64,000 bases of DNA from Dasypus novemcinctus (GCF_030445035.2 NC_080683.1:87815675-87879674), one strand, 5' to 3'. Positions 35,411 to 48,645 are shown, counted from the stretch's first letter. The notes: generated by a model from the letters alone, not told the origin. Program-made: numbers and translations.

Positions 35411-37235
35411 TTTTGCTATCCACTGTATTTTGGGATGTTGTATATCAAAGAATTTACCTCAACTCGGGTAGTTAAACCCATGTGAGGATCCGGGTGAGGA
35501 GAACACAAAGGGGGCAGCATGGACCTCTTGCGCACTCTCACCTGCCCTGACGTGCGCTCTGTGGATAGATAGTTCGCTTTTCAGACCACACGAAAGTTTG
35601 AGTATCAGCAGAGCTGTCCCTGTTCTAAGCTTGCTGCGGTGATGCTCACACCCTCCTGGCAGAAAAAAACAATAGGTATTCTTTCAATTGAGAAAATCTT
35701 CCCTTTCAGCTTTGCCTGGTTGGCAGAAAGCTGTAGAAGTAAGAGGAAGCAGAAGCAGCCGCGTTACCCATAAAAGAAAGGTGTACTTGGAAACGCACTT
35801 TAAAAACAAATAAGGCCAGGAAATTTTAGGGAGTGCTTGTGTGTTCCCCCGAATTGCTAAGAAAGGTTTCATGGACTCAGTGAGATATTAGGGACTTGGA
35901 TGACAGTAGGACCCTGGAGGCAAGGCCTTTATAGCTCAGGAGGAAGTCAGGAGCTAGATGTGATGCTCAAACCAAGGGAACAGTGGATAATTTGAAAAGT
36001 GAGAAAACTGTCAAGAGCCTAGGAGAAATAGGACTAACTTTGAACTGAAGGACTCAAAAAACCTCCTTCAGGCCCATTTTTCCTATGACAAGACTATCTT
36101 TCCTTATGAGCCCCGGTCCCGCTAAATAGTGGGGAAGACTTTGTGCTTGCCAGGGAGAACTAATTCTGTCCGTTTCAGTTCAAATTGTCTTTCCTTGGTA
36201 ATTATTCAGTCTTTTGGCATTTCTCCCTCCTCTTCAAGACAAGATCTGGGAGGGGCGGGGTGAAGCCTGTGTGTCCTCACGTTGTGGGGGTGGCCTCAGG
36301 CCCACATGGGACTTTCTGTCCCCTGTGGAAGTAGCCCTTGTGCCGCTGGGCATCCCGCTCCATCTGAAGCTGGTGACAAGGCGCGGCAAGCATGTCCCTT
36401 CTGACGGCTCACCTCGGCTCTCCAGCGGGGTAAGCTGATTTGTTCTTCACCTCACCAAGAGCCTGTCTCAAGGAACTAGGCCGAGCTTGGTGCAGAAAGG
36501 ATTTGAGGGTTAAGACAGGCCTTGGGCCAGAATGCAAGTACATCTTCCTCTCTTGGGATCTCTTGGACAGAGGGTATGGCCTCTGTGGGGAGGCTGATCT
36601 GCTGGAGGAGGTTAGCAGGCTGGGACTCTCTGAAGAGGGAGTAGATCTAAGGTGGGCAACAACAAGCAAAGAGGAGCCTGCTCTTGAGGGGCCTCAGAGG
36701 CTGACCAGGAAGCTGGAGGCACGAGACCCTGACAACCCATGAGACCACCTTTCTCTCTCTTTCTCCTCTTTGCACTCTCTCTCTCTCCTTTCTTTCTCAC
36801 ACACACAGACATGAACATAGACAAACAAATTGTGGAAATGTCAGCATTCTGGGGTCTCTCAGGCTCTTTAAGGGGGTTTAATTTCTGACAATTGTTGGTG
36901 GGGCTTACGCCACCACACTTTGAGTATTTTAAAGGAAATATAACCTGGCATTTGGGTGAGAGGCAGAGACTGGTGCTAGCAACACCTGGAAGGAGGTGAT
37001 GTTTGTCTTAGGTTCCTTTGCATTCATCAGTTCTTCATGGTTGGGGGTACCTTCTTTCAGGGAACCCTCCTCTCATAGGTGAGACTGGGTGTTGCCCATT
37101 CTGTCCCATTTTCTCACTGGCTCCCCATCCAGTGGGGACAGCTGCAAGGCCCTTTGGTCTCCTTGACCTTCTCTTGTTCTAGCTCCAGCCACTCTCTGCC
37201 ATCCCTGACAAACATCCCTGGACTTGTGAGGTAAA
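35410..37235. other. intergenic stretch, no gene
   Basis: Unique-looking sequence apart from a CT/CA-rich run at 36747-36810. Short open frames on both strands have no recognised similarity. Confidence 0.55.
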
Positions 37236-37239
37236 TAGA

Positions 37240-37345
37240 CAGCAGGAAATGGAAACTGAAGTAACTTGCCCAAAGCCACAGAGCTAGTAAGTGGTGGAGC
37301 TGGGATTTTAACCCACGTATCTAACTCCAGGGTCTGGGCTCCTCG
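37240..37345 (-). mobile_element. MIR fragment
   Basis: 'gaagtaacttgcccaaagccacagagctagtaagtggtggagctgggattttaaccc' is an unmistakable reverse MIR core. Confidence 0.85.
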
Positions 37346-37389
37346 CCCTAAATCGTCCAGCTTGTGAGGTCACCCTTCCTTTAAAAATA

Positions 37390-38290
37390 AATAAAATGAC
37401 TCAATCCATCTCCCACATCCTGTGGGAAGTCCAGCAGCCTCTCCAACATTTCCAAGAATTCCTGGGAGGTAGGGTTCAAGTTGTCCTTCCCTGGTTACTT
37501 GCTCTTAAATTCTTGATCCCTTCAAGTCCTCTCTCACCTACCCTCACCCAATGCAAGAGCATTAGCCCATCCCTCTTTGTTCCCCAAAGCGCACCTAACC
37601 CATGTCAGGCGCATGTAATGCCCTTCTAAAGGACTGGAAATAGTTAGTGATAGCAGAGGGTCACCAGAGCACGGCAGAAAGGAAAATTTGAAAGAGCCAA
37701 AAATTAAAAATGGGATATCACTATCCTGCAGCCCCACTCCTACATTTAAAGGATAGGGCAAGAGTAGAAAAGGGGGAGAAATTAATAAAGAGTAGAAAAG
37801 GAGGCCCACCCCCCTTCTTCCCCATTCCCTTCCTACCACCACCTCTCCCCTGTCACGAGGAGCCTCGTGTGCAATTGGGCCCACAGGTCTAGATTCTGCA
37901 CCACTCCCTTGGGAAGAAGCCCACACAGGTCCTGGAAGTGGGCCCAGGGAATTCCAGTGGCCCATGGACAAGGAGTGTGGTCCACGGGGAGCGGGGGGAG
38001 GTGGTGTGGACACAACCCCCTGGCCCCACACAGTGGTGTGTGGCTAGCCCAGGCTCTTGAGAGCCAACTCTGCACATCTCTTCCTAACTCCTGTCTAAAT
38101 GACAACACATTCCCAGCTTGAAATCAGCCATGGAGGGAATTTTTTACACAATAGAAACTGGCAAACATTACAAATCAGGGTTTTTGTTTCTTCTTTTTCC
38201 TGGCATACTACTTAAGAAAAAATACCACTGCCCCATGGAGTGCTCACTCCACACAGAGGGGCACAGCCAGAGAAAGGCCAGATGGGAGCC
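37390..38290. other. intergenic stretch, no gene
   Basis: Overlapping open frames on both strands (longest 165 codons, minus, 37534-38031) are in G+C-rich sequence and resemble no protein family I know. Confidence 0.5.
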
Positions 38291-38299
38291 CTCTAAGAC

Positions 38300-38400
38300 A
38301 GGAGGTCTCAGGCTCTGCTACGCAGTAGAGTCCCTTCAGAGCTCTCAGATATCTCAATGCCCAGTCCATTCCCCAGGCCAATTAAGACAGAATTTCTAGG
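38300..38400. mobile_element. hAT-Charlie/MER-type fragment
   Basis: 'cccaggccaattaagacagaatttctagg' and nearby motifs resemble nonautonomous hAT-Charlie elements. Confidence 0.4.
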
Positions 38401-38479
38401 AGTGGGCTGTCTGTACTTTGTAAAGTTTCCTGGTTAACCCCAATGTGCAGCCAAGGTGGCAGACAAATGCTTGCAAATA

Positions 38480-38645
38480 GTCCTTAACAAACTTTAGTGT
38501 GCATGTGAATCACCTGGGGTTCTTTTAAAAAGAGTACAGGTTTTGGTTCAGTAAGTCTGGGGTGGGGCCTGGGATTCTGCATTTCTAACAAGCTCCCAGG
38601 TGCCACTGACACTGCTTGTTTGTGAGCCATGCTTTGAATAGCAAG
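38480..38645 (+). mobile_element. MER5A-type nonautonomous hAT
   Basis: 'aaactttagtgtgcatgtgaatcacctgggg', 'cagtaagtctggggtggggcc' and 'atttctaacaagctcccaggtg' are the MER5A consensus in order; it ends near 'ccatgctttgaatagcaag'. Confidence 0.85.
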
Positions 38646-39036
38646 GATCGAAAGCACAGAGCCCAAGGGTGGCACTGCTACAGTGAAGATCCTTGGCATT
38701 GCCTGACACAGCAGACTTCTCACTGCTTATCTTTCTCTGGAAGCCCTGGCCTTTGCCCTTTTTGGAGCCTACCCGGTTGTCCCCTTTACCCTATTCTGGG
38801 TAATGGTAATCTCCCTTGACGCCCATGGAAAATCTCCAAATTCCCACCATCTCATTATGCAGAGCAATTCAGTTCTTCCAGCTTCTGCTACGCTATGGGT
38901 GGGATGGGAGCCTCCCCTTTCATCACCAAAGAGTTTTCCTAAACAACCCAGCCATTTTCCTTCTGCTTCGCCATGCCCATCTATCCTTCCTACACCTCTA
39001 GAATTTATAAACAGCTACAGTCATTTCTTTTTTTTT

Positions 39037-39125
39037 TTTTAAGGTACAATGGGCCCGGGGATTGACCCTGGGACCTCGTATGAGGGAAGCTGGTGCCCAA
39101 CCACTGAGCTACACTCCTTCCCCTG
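39037..39125 (-). mobile_element. DAS-type short SINE fragment, single unit
   Basis: Minus-strand reading ggggaaggagtgtagctcagtgg... with B-box-like gggtcaatccccg; flanked on both sides by T-runs (39028-39042 and 39127-39139 on plus). Resembles the left unit of the copy at 58389. Confidence 0.7.
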
Positions 39126-39589
39126 TGTTTTTTTTTTTTATAAATTGTTTTTCTTTCCTGTTAAATTGGGAAAGACTGTGACTAAATGATAAGGGCCTCC
39201 ACACAGGTGTGACCCACCTCCTCAGAGCAGGTCACATGGGGTGAGAGCAAGGCAGGAGGCACGGAAGGGGGGCCAGGCCCCATGTGTCCAGAGGTGGCCC
39301 TTGGTGACCCTGGCTGAGGTTTAGCATCCGACCCAGAGCGAAGAACAAAGGGCATAGCTCAGCCTTAAAATGACAGTGACGTTCTCACAGTATGTGTAAA
39401 AGTACTAGGAATAATAAAACTGTGTATCATTCTTCCGACACGGTGTGGGTTCAGTCAGCAAGTCTTGTACGACTTCAAATCTTGAGGTAATGAGACCTGC
39501 CCTGTGTTCATACAGATGGATACCTGGACTGAGGTGACCCTTCCTGATACCACAATCAACCTTCTGATGCCCCAGGATGGCCTCCTGGA

Positions 39590-40090
39590 AGCCCGAGGCT
39601 CCGTTGCGGCCTCCACCGAGCAGGGCACCGTCCAAGGCCCGCCCCCGCTTTGCACTGCCCAGGCTTGGCCCCGCAGGGACTCCAGGGATGTCGTGCTTGG
39701 TGATGAGAAGTTAGATCTACTCTCGGCTGCTCTCCGAGCTTCCCCAAATCCAGAGAGTTCTGCTTGACAGGCAGTGTGTTTTGCCAAAACTTGTTTCAGG
39801 GAGGGCGAGTCTCGGTCACAGGCCTGTGGGAACACTGACTAAGCGGGACTTCCTGCCCGCGTGTGACGCCGGGGCTTCGCCTCGGGTCAGGTGCTGCGGC
39901 CTGTGGTTCCGGTTTTACAGCTCAAAGGCTTGGTCGTCAAAGGATAACCCGGAAAGCCCCAAATGGCCCCCCCGCCCCCCGTTGTCTCACTTCCTGCTGG
40001 ATTTCTGAGGCGCCTCACTGCCGCCTCTCCCTCTGAAGTCCTACTGCCCTGAAGAGGGGCACTGCTCTTCTCGCCCCACATTAGGTGAGT
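39590..40090. promoter_or_regulatory. CpG-rich patch in intergenic sequence
   Basis: Dense CpGs at 39600-39660 (cgttgcggcctccaccg, gcccgcccccg) and 39843-39990 (cccgcgtgtgacgccgg, cttcgcctcggg, cccccccgcccccc), ETS-like acttcct motifs, and a plus-strand donor-like ATTAG|GTGAGTG at 40084. Could be an enhancer or an unannotated promoter; no recognisable coding sequence. Confidence 0.35.
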
Positions 40091-40929
40091 GCTTCCCACC
40101 TCTCTGTCCTACCGGTTCTCCCTACTTGCCCAAAGGGCCACTGTCGTACTCTGCTGTACATAACCGATGGCAGCGGACGATTTAGGGACTGTGGAAGGCA
40201 GTTACCGCACAGGGCAGATCAAGAAAACAACTTCGAATGGCCGAGGAGACATTCTAAGCTTGTTGGCCATCTTTGCCTTGGGGACTATCTCCATTTTCTC
40301 TTTAGGGTTCGCAGCCCTCAGTGATGCAGAGCTCTGCCCCTCTTTTCTCCTTTCTGGGCCCTAGGCTTTGTCTCCACACCAGCCAGGGAAGGCTTCACAT
40401 TCTTGCCCCTTTATCAGGCTGCAGCACCCTTTAGTTCCTTTTCTTGGTGCCTTTTCTCTCTGCTTCCTGACCATTGCTAGGGATCTCACCTTTCACAGCC
40501 AACCAAACGTCCCATCAAGGTAGTTCCAAGAGCCCAATAGCTATCTACCACTGATTTCAATATTACCAGTTCCCTAAATGCCAGAAGAGACCATCTTTTT
40601 ATCTTTTAGTAAGGATTTTTTTCTTTCAATTACACCAGAAGTTTTTGGCATATGAAAACAGATGGAGAGTCTTGATGCTTTCATCCTCTCCTCTTCAGGC
40701 GAGACCCTTCTCCCTACACGTCCCTGGGGAGCCCTAGAGAGGACAGGTGAGGGCCGAGGGCAGGGCGAGCTGTGATTTGCCCAGCTGTGCCTGGAAAGCG
40801 GGCGGGGCTGTTTCTCAGCTTCTGCTTCTCTTTGGGACTCAGCTCCAGCACTTGGCCCTCAGGTCAGCCGTCTCTCGAAAGATCCCACATGTTTTGCTGT
40901 TTTCGGCTTTCACCTGTCTCCTGATTGGG

Positions 40930-42130
40930 TTGAAGCCAGCTCCCTCCCTGGGATTAATATTCACAACAAGCAGGGAGCGATTAATTTAACCAGTTGAAAT
41001 TTATTGTTCACGCGCCTTAACTCCAAGCGGGCTTCTGCTGGGTGTTTGTTTTTCTCCGCTGATGCATTGCACATGACAGCCCCAGAGCAGCTGAATTTAA
41101 AGCACATAGTTGTACCAAGCTCCTGCTGCCCACCTTCCCCTCACCGCAAACCGCCCCCCCCCCAAAAAAACAAAAAAAGCCACAAAACAAATCCATAGAG
41201 CTCTGAGTTTCACACCACGTCTCAGAGAAGGTAATTCTTGATTGCTGGTATGTAGGAACGGTTGAGAAGACTAAGGAAGGTTCAGATTCGGGTTTCATGC
41301 CTGGGACATTTCAGGGGCTTCGGTCAATGAATTCTGACTCTAACTTACAAGCAAATCCCACCCCCACTCCCCAGCTGTCACACAAATGACTATAGAGTTT
41401 GAGCTTGTCTTTCAAACTGAACATGACCCACTCTCTGCTGGGCTGCAGAGGCCCGTTTCGTCCTCGCTCAGGGTGGCATATGCACCACTGGGCATTGTGC
41501 GGCCCAACCAACTCCAAACCCTTCTCCTTCCATGTCACCTCACTTCACCCTGTTTCCCCACCCTGCAAAGCAACTGCTGAGAAAGGCCTCTCACTGCCAG
41601 AGCCTAACAAGGCAGAACAAAGGCCTGCCTGCTCATGGAGTTCCATTTGGAGTGCGCGACCATTTAGGATCACAAATGGAAACAGAAAAAAAGAGGTTTG
41701 AAATCTATAGCTGGCTTTTATCAAACCAGAACTTGTAGCTCTCGGCTGACAATCAGCCAGCAGCTAAAACCCACCAGGGAGAGTTCTTCCCCGCAGCTTC
41801 TGGCTGGCTATTAGCTACCAGCAGCCTTCTGACCCTTTTTTCCAGGGAAGTAACAGCTGGCAGCTGACAAAGACGCTGGCAGCGTGGGCAACTTCTGCTT
41901 CTCTGGGAACAGATATAAGATTGGCAGGAAATAAGGCTTTTAAAATTTGACGAGTGTAAGCATTTTCGCTTGCCTTTATTATGCTTTTAGATTCTGGCTC
42001 TGATTGCTAAAATGTATTATGTGATAAGGAGCTTTGGTGGCATTTTTGTGAAAAGTAAATGTTCCCTGTCACTACCACCAGAGGTACAGTCTATGAATCT
42101 TTTCTACTTAGCTCTCTTTAAAACAATTGT
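40930..42130. other. unique stretch, possible conserved noncoding sequence
   Basis: No repeat recognised. Contains A/T-rich homeodomain-like runs (gattaatttaacc at 40979-40991) and GCCAGCAGCTAA-type repeats near 41757 and 41813. No gene seen. Confidence 0.25.
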
Positions 42131-44735
42131 TAATAAACAGAGATGAAAGACTAATGGCCAGGAGATTGAAGGAGCTTATGTGTGGCGCTGCTGACTAATT
42201 AAAGCATGTCTGGCCTTGGCTTGTCTGGGCCTACTGGGTGGGGTCTTTGGCGTTGCAGCAGTTGGGAGAAGTGGAAATTGGGATGGTGTGGAACTCAGAT
42301 GCGTTAACCACAAGTGGATTGGAAGAAGGTCCATTTAGCCTAACTCTCTCCATTTTTCTTTCAGAGGGCAGAGTGGTGGGGACACAAGAGGAGGCCGTAG
42401 GTGAGGACCTAGTGATTGTGAGATGGAATGACCACCCTTGAGAGGGTGGAAGGACATGGTGGAAGGAGCCCATGCCTCAGTCCCTTCGGTGCTAGCTGCT
42501 TTGCTGCTGCCTCGCCCTTTCCGGGGACATGACATTCTGGGGTTGTAGTCATGACACCCTCTGCTGTGCTGCCGCTTTCATTCTGTTGACATCACAACCT
42601 GCTGATTTTAACAGTTGACCTATATCAAGTTGTAGTTAAAATGTAGATATTCAAAGTGATGTTTATCCAAAAAGCACCAGAGGAATGAGGACAAGAACCT
42701 GGGTCCTAAGCCCAAGTGACCAGGAGGACGAAGAAATATCAAGATGGTCAAAAGAACTGAACTAGCTGGAGTATATTTCCCATACAGGCTTAAACGACAT
42801 GTACATGGATTTTGACTCAGTGGGCAGGGTGTTTTCAGAATGCTGGATTCAGTTTATATTCTTGCCTAAGGAAAAAATGAATGCAATGTTGAAAGGAAGA
42901 CTTATTTTTCAAGACTGAGGATAAGGAGCATGGGTTTCTACCTCTCTATCCCAAGAATCCACTTAAATGATAAAAAAGAAATTTAAAAAATTACAAAAGG
43001 TATAACCCCACAACATGAAGAGAATGGAGGGGCAGAAGGTAAATTAAAAAGGGGTTGATTTTCTAAATAAGTCCTATACCATTTTTTAAAAAATGCATGC
43101 ATATATTACTTTGATAAAAAAGAATATTTTTTAAGTTGGAAGGGACATTTGTTGTCTTGTACCTACTCCAGCTTTTAATCAAGACCACAGTTACACAGTC
43201 CTAACGAGATGAGCTGCCATCCTATTCTTAACAACTCCCAGAAAAAGGCATTGCTCGCCTCTTAACGGAGCCACTTCATTGTCTGGCAGTCCTTATGGTT
43301 TTCATTCACATTTTCCTTGCAGCCTGAAGGTGATAATGCCCTGTCTGAAGGAGCTAATGTACACCCAGAGAGTAGCCCTGGCTCTCTTCAATGAAATAAA
43401 CTGTCCAGAGCTGTCCTCTTTATGTTTTATCTGGCAACACACTTTGATGGGTGATTAAGAAACAAAACAACAAAAGGGGGCAATGTACTGAGCTTATCAA
43501 AGTACAAGAGTTGCTGCTTCACCAGAAATATTAATGCCTTCCATTCTATTCTGGTGCTGTTAGGCTAATCCTGGGGAAGCAAAGACTTTTTGCACTGAAG
43601 GAGAGAATAACACTTAGCTTTAGTCAGCCCATGGCGAAATTGTGAAATAGGCAGTGTTTGTTGTTAGGATTTTTCCAACGTCTTTTTTCTAGGTCTTTCT
43701 TTTTACTTTCCCTCTCCCACCTCTGAGGCAACTTTCTCTGTCTAGGTGCCAGTGAAACAAAACAAACTTTTTTGTTGGTGACTCCTCGTGAGTTCTACCC
43801 TAGGACATTTGCATTCCACATCAGTCTGGATCTGATCAAGAGAGAGAAACTACACATTAATGTGGACAGGGAAAGTTTAATCGAAAGAAGTATTAACTAT
43901 AAGATGGACTGGTATAGTACTAAGTATAACAGAATTGGCTAGTAAGAAAGGGAACTCTATAAATATCTGTCCTTTGTTAGCTGGCACAATGTTAAGCTTT
44001 GTCAGTAGAAGGTAGTAGAGAAACACTACAGGAGGAAGAGGTTTTCTGTCCTGGTTCCCATGGGATTGCTTTAGAGTTAAGACCTTAGGAATGGCAGTTA
44101 CAAGGAGCAGCCATTACCTCTAGGGCTGAGATAAATGCCAACAGTAGAGGCTCTTCCAGGGCTGGGATCCAGACCCTGTTGGAGAGAGCACGGCTATGGC
44201 TTGCTGATTGGCAGAGAAAATCCTGGAATGCTGCAGGGGTGGACTTTGCTGGAAATCTGCCCTTTAGAGTGACAGGACAGGAAAAGCCAATCACAGAGAG
44301 GTATTTCACTAGAGGCACTATGCTACAAAACCACCCAAGTGGACAGAGCACCGTAAGCTGCTGGCCACCATACATGACAGGGGCCGGGCACTGAGAAGTC
44401 ACGTATGTTTCAGGAGTCTGCCAAGCAATCCCATTTTTGAAGAGCAGGCAGTGAAAGGTGAATTTGGAGCTGAGAGATAATAAATTGTTAACTGGCACAC
44501 ATTTCAAAAGAGAAAGGGAAAACAAAGAATGAATCTCTAATGGTAAATTTCCAGAAAAGGTGGGCTAACGGAGGTATTTGGGAACAGGAGATCTTTTAAC
44601 TGTCCACAAATCACACCACGAGGTGACAAATGTACATCAGACTTGAGCCAGGATTATTAGTGCTGCTTCTGGACAGGGCAGGGATGCTGTCAGGCTCTAA
44701 ACTTTTAGTTCAGGTTCACCTGTATTCCTAGGTGT
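42130..44735. other. intergenic stretch, unassigned
   Basis: Contains retroposon-like texture at 43850-44400 that I cannot assign; the minus-strand open frame at 44085-44525 (146 codons) has no recognised similarity. Confidence 0.4.
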
Positions 44736-44739
44736 GGCT

Positions 44740-45560
44740 GAAATTAGTTACCATCAATTCCATTTCTTCTTTCAAGCACATGATGAGACAATATTCCTCA
44801 GGTCCCTTCCTTCCTGATGGAGCCATGGAATAGGTTCTGGTCAATGGAATGTGAGCAGAAATGATAAATGCCACTTCTAGATCTGGCCGCTAAAATCTCC
44901 TATGAGACCCTCAGTTCACTGTCCCCTTACTGCTGACCAGTTGATGGCAGAGGATCCAGCAGAAGACTCCAAAGAAGCTCTAGGTGATGGTGGTGCCATT
45001 AGATGGAAAGAACCTGAGTCACTGCCCAGAGGAGAAACACTCAGGATAGTTGCTCAACCCAGAGTGGACTAGAAAGTTACTGAGAAACAGGGAAACGGAC
45101 TTTGGCCCAGTGGTTAGGGCGTCCGTCTACCACATGGGAGGTCCGAGGTTCAAGCCCTGGGCCTCCTTGACCCGTGTGGAGCTGGCCCATGCGCAGTGCT
45201 GATGCGCGCAAGGAGTGCCCTGCTACACAGGGGTGTCCCCCGCGTAGGGGAGCCCCACGCGCAAGGAGTGCACCCATAAGGAGAGCCGCCCAGCGCGAAG
45301 GAGGGAGCAGCCTGCCGAGGAATGGTGCCGCCCACACTTCCCGTGCCGCTGACGACAACAGAAGCGGACAAAAGAAACAAGACGCAGCAAAAAGACACAG
45401 AAACCAGACAACGGGGGGAGGGGAGGGGAATTAAATAAATAAATAATAAATCTTTAAAAAAAAAAAAAAAGAAAGTTACTGAGAAACAAATCATGTTAAG
45501 CCTCTGAGACTTCTGGGTTTTTTGTTACTGCAGATAGGGTTAGTTATACTGACTGATAAC
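44740..45560 (+). mobile_element. MaLR/MLT-type LTR split by a SINE
   Basis: Left part 'ggttctggtcaatggaatgtgagcagaaatgat' and right part 'atgttaagcctctgagacttctgggttttttgttactgcag' are the two halves of a mammalian LTR of the ERVL-MaLR class. The DAS-III copy at 45090-45469 interrupts it. No internal retroviral coding sequence is present. Exact LTR subfamily not assigned. Confidence 0.65.
45090..45469 (+). mobile_element. DAS-III-type SINE, copy 6, nested in an LTR
   Basis: Flanked by a perfect 19-bp duplication agaaagttactgagaaaca (45071-45089, 45470-45488). The A-box region has one added base (actttggcccagtgg). The body lacks the segment between the 'ccgcccacac' and 'ttcccgtgccgctgac' parts present in other copies, an internal deletion of a few tens of bases. 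Confidence 0.95.
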
Positions 45561-47570
45561 CCCAGGCAAATTAAGAATCCCAGAACAGCCCCAATCTTGA
45601 ACAGTAGAGAGATAATACCCGTCTTTCAGTTCAAGCTCATCAAAATGAGGGCGCTAGATCACATATTCTCTTCAGTTTTATGTCTCAAAAATGTGGGAAG
45701 TCAAAGCCCCAAAATAACCATCTATGGCCCATGGAAGGCAGAGCATGGTAACCAGGTTGCCCTACTGAACCGAACAAAGATTCTCCGAAGGTGAACTTGA
45801 GAGCATGTTCTCTCACTTCTGGGACTTGGTAGCAGTAGGCTTGATATGGAAGGACACAATTGGCCACAGTGCACAAAGGAAGTTGGGGAAAGGAGGGACA
45901 GCTTTCCAGGCTGGCTGGTGCCCAGCGAGACCTCGGCCTCAGCCGTGTCAGGCAGCTTCACTTCCGCGAGCCCACTGCAAGAACCCCCAGGGCTAGGCTT
46001 GAGTCTTCTCTCTCTTATTCACTAAGGATCAGAGACAGACTTGGTCCCCTCTGCAAATATTTAGAAAAATGCTTCGGGCTTTGTATTTTCCCTCCAGGCA
46101 AACCTATCTGTATGGATGATTTCTGGGGTGCGCAGGCAAGAAAGGAAGATCTACAATATGGTACATGGGTTTTCTCCCATCTGCAATAAAACCAGTTCTG
46201 ATTTCTGCAGCTTCCTCTGATTTTATTCTGTCAGGCTTTCAAGCCAGCCAGGAGACAGGTCCTGAGAAGTCAGCGAGGCAGCAGCTAGCACCCTGAACCC
46301 CTTGGATTCATGGCTTACTAGAAAATTGCTCTGACCCTCAGGTGGTTTCTTTATGTGGCGCCAGAAGGGTTAGTGCAAATCTCTTGAAGGTCTGCCTCTT
46401 GTGATCCAGCACCTCCTGAGTAAATCACTTTTAGCAGCAGCATGGCACAGTATAAAGTTTATGTAGGATGGACATAAATTTGGGTCTGCAAAGACCACTG
46501 TTTTCCTGTGGTGACAGGCAGCTGAGCTGGTCTGCTTTAACATTCCCTGCCCCCTTTTACTGGATTGCAAATTCTATCAGCTGGTGTCGACAGCAGCATA
46601 ACAGAACACAAAAGGAGGGTCTGCTAGAAGGGGAGAGAACCGGGTCAGACATAGGCACAATCCAAACTCGGAAATGGCTTTCTACCTGTGAGGTAGGCGT
46701 CTATTGGAAATCCATTACCCTGCAGGCAGTGCCACCCTCTAACCCAAGCTATCAGAATTCGATTCCATTGAAGGCAGCACCACCCTCTCACCCCGGAGAC
46801 TTTTCTGGAAGTTATGGTGAAGCCCAGAGAAACCGAGGAGTGTGTGAATGACTTGTATCCTGCTTTGGTCTGCTGACACATGGTTCTACTTTAGAATTCT
46901 GATCTGTGACAAAGGGTATCCAAATGAACCACTAAGCCAAACCATTTTGGGGGGCTTTTCACACTGAAATCAAGATCAGCCCCTAGATTTGCTGCAGAAT
47001 CCACCTTTTCAGCTTTGCCTTTGATTAAATAGGATCACGCAGGTCGTTGTTTGTGAGGCACAGGGACCCTGGGGTCTACAGAGGTGAGAGCTTCCCACAC
47101 ACCTCAGCTCTGAAGCTCAGGAGCCCTGACACCAGCCCATGGCCCCCCGAGGCTGCCCGAGATGTTACACGTCATTACTCTCCAAAGAAAGAGGTGGATG
47201 TGGCTCTGGCAAGGGTGTAGGCGAAGCCAGGGGGGTGCAGTGGATGTTGGAGGAAGGGGATATCCATTTTGGAAAAATGTTAAGTGGTACATCTGGGTTA
47301 GAGCTAGAACCACACCAGAAGCCAGCACAGCGGGCACCCCATGGAGTGAGCACATGCGAGCCTGACTCGCAGCTTTGGAGCTGCAGGGAGCAGCAGTGCC
47401 CTTCGGGACAGCAAACTCAGCTCTGGAGAAAACATGGAGCACTAACGCTGCGTTGACTCCTTCAACCTGGAGAAAGGGGAGACGGAGGGCAGAGGAAGCA
47501 AAGCACTTCAGGGAAGTGGTTTGCAACCGAGAAAGTTTTCCTGAAAACTGAACCCACCTTAGAGGAAGCA
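45560..47570. other. intergenic stretch, no gene
   Basis: Many short open frames on both strands, none recognisable. At 46718-46800 a ~50-bp unit containing 'gcag..caccctctaaccc' is weakly repeated (46726 and 46773). Confidence 0.45.
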
Positions 47571-47574
47571 TCAT

Positions 47575-47735
47575 GGTGCAGAGGTTAGGAGAGTGAATTC
47601 TGGCTCCCAGCAGTCCGAGCTCAGTTCTTAGGAGCTTTGTGACCTTGAGTATGTCAGGTTTCCCAGTTTTCTCAACGATGAAGTGGGGATATGAGGAGGA
47701 AACTGCTTGGAACAGTACCTGCCCTATAACAGGTA
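47575..47735 (+). mobile_element. MIR
   Basis: 'catggtgcagaggttaggagagtgaattctggctccc' then 'tttgtgaccttgagtatg' gives the MIR core in order. Confidence 0.7.
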
Positions 47736-48109
47736 ACTTAATAGTTGAGGTCGAAGCACCTGCTGGGGCGGAGGCAAAAGAAGGAGATAAAACCCTTCAA
47801 CCCCTCCGGCCTCCCCCGGTTCCACTGGAGACTTTCTTACACTTCCTGAGCACATAAAAATAATGCAGAGTTAATACTCCCTGGGATTCAAACCTTTCAT
47901 TCAGGCAGTATTGGGTGGTGGAAGGAACTTGGGTGGGAACTCCAGGGACCCAGCTTTTCATGTTAGCCCTGTCACATGGGCCATGGGGCAATATACCCAG
48001 TCTTCCTGGCTTTCATTTATTTCTAGACTGCAATGGCAGTGAAGTTTCCTAGTCCATAATCATAATGACAACAATAGTAAAAACTACTGGTAATAACAGT
48101 ATTAACTAT

Positions 48110-48365
48110 TGCTACTGTTGGCATTTATGAGAACTTCCTATGTTAGATGCTGATCTATGTGCTTTACATAAATGAGCTCAGAATTGGCTATTGAAATAAA
48201 GTAATTATTACTTTTATACCCATTTTCCAGATGGGAAAACTGAAGAAAGGAGAAGTTAAATGACATTTTTTAAACAGGTTACCTCATTATCAAATTAATA
48301 CACGTGAAGCAGGTATTATTACTTCTATTTACAGATAAGAAACTGAGATTCAGAGAAGTTAAACA
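48110..48365 (-). mobile_element. MIR fragments, two in tandem
   Basis: 'cccattttccagatgggaaaactgaagaaagg' and, further on, 'ttacagataagaaactgagattcagagaagttaaa' are two separate reverse MIR cores. Confidence 0.75.
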
Positions 48366-48419
48366 TGGTATCTGTCTCCAAAGAGGGAGTCCTTATAACA
48401 ATTTTCTGCATTATTTCAT

Positions 48420-48645
48420 TGTTGTTGAAGTACAAAATGCTTTTGGTAACATGCACTAGTCTTACGTGTACAGCTCAGTGGAGTTTTAAATATGAGTGTT
48501 TAACAATGTAATCAACACTCTGATCAAGATTTAGAACATTTCCTTCACTCCAGAAGTTTTCCCTGAGTTCCCTCCCAGTCAAAACCCCATCCCAAGATAC
48601 TCACTAGCCTGACTTGTCACCATTGGTCAGTTCTGTTTTTGAACT
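48420..48645 (-). mobile_element. L1 3'UTR end, antisense
   Basis: 'tgtacagctcagtggagttttaaatatgagtg' and 'caacactctgatcaagatttagaacatttcc' are the reverse-complemented end of an old L1. Confidence 0.7.
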
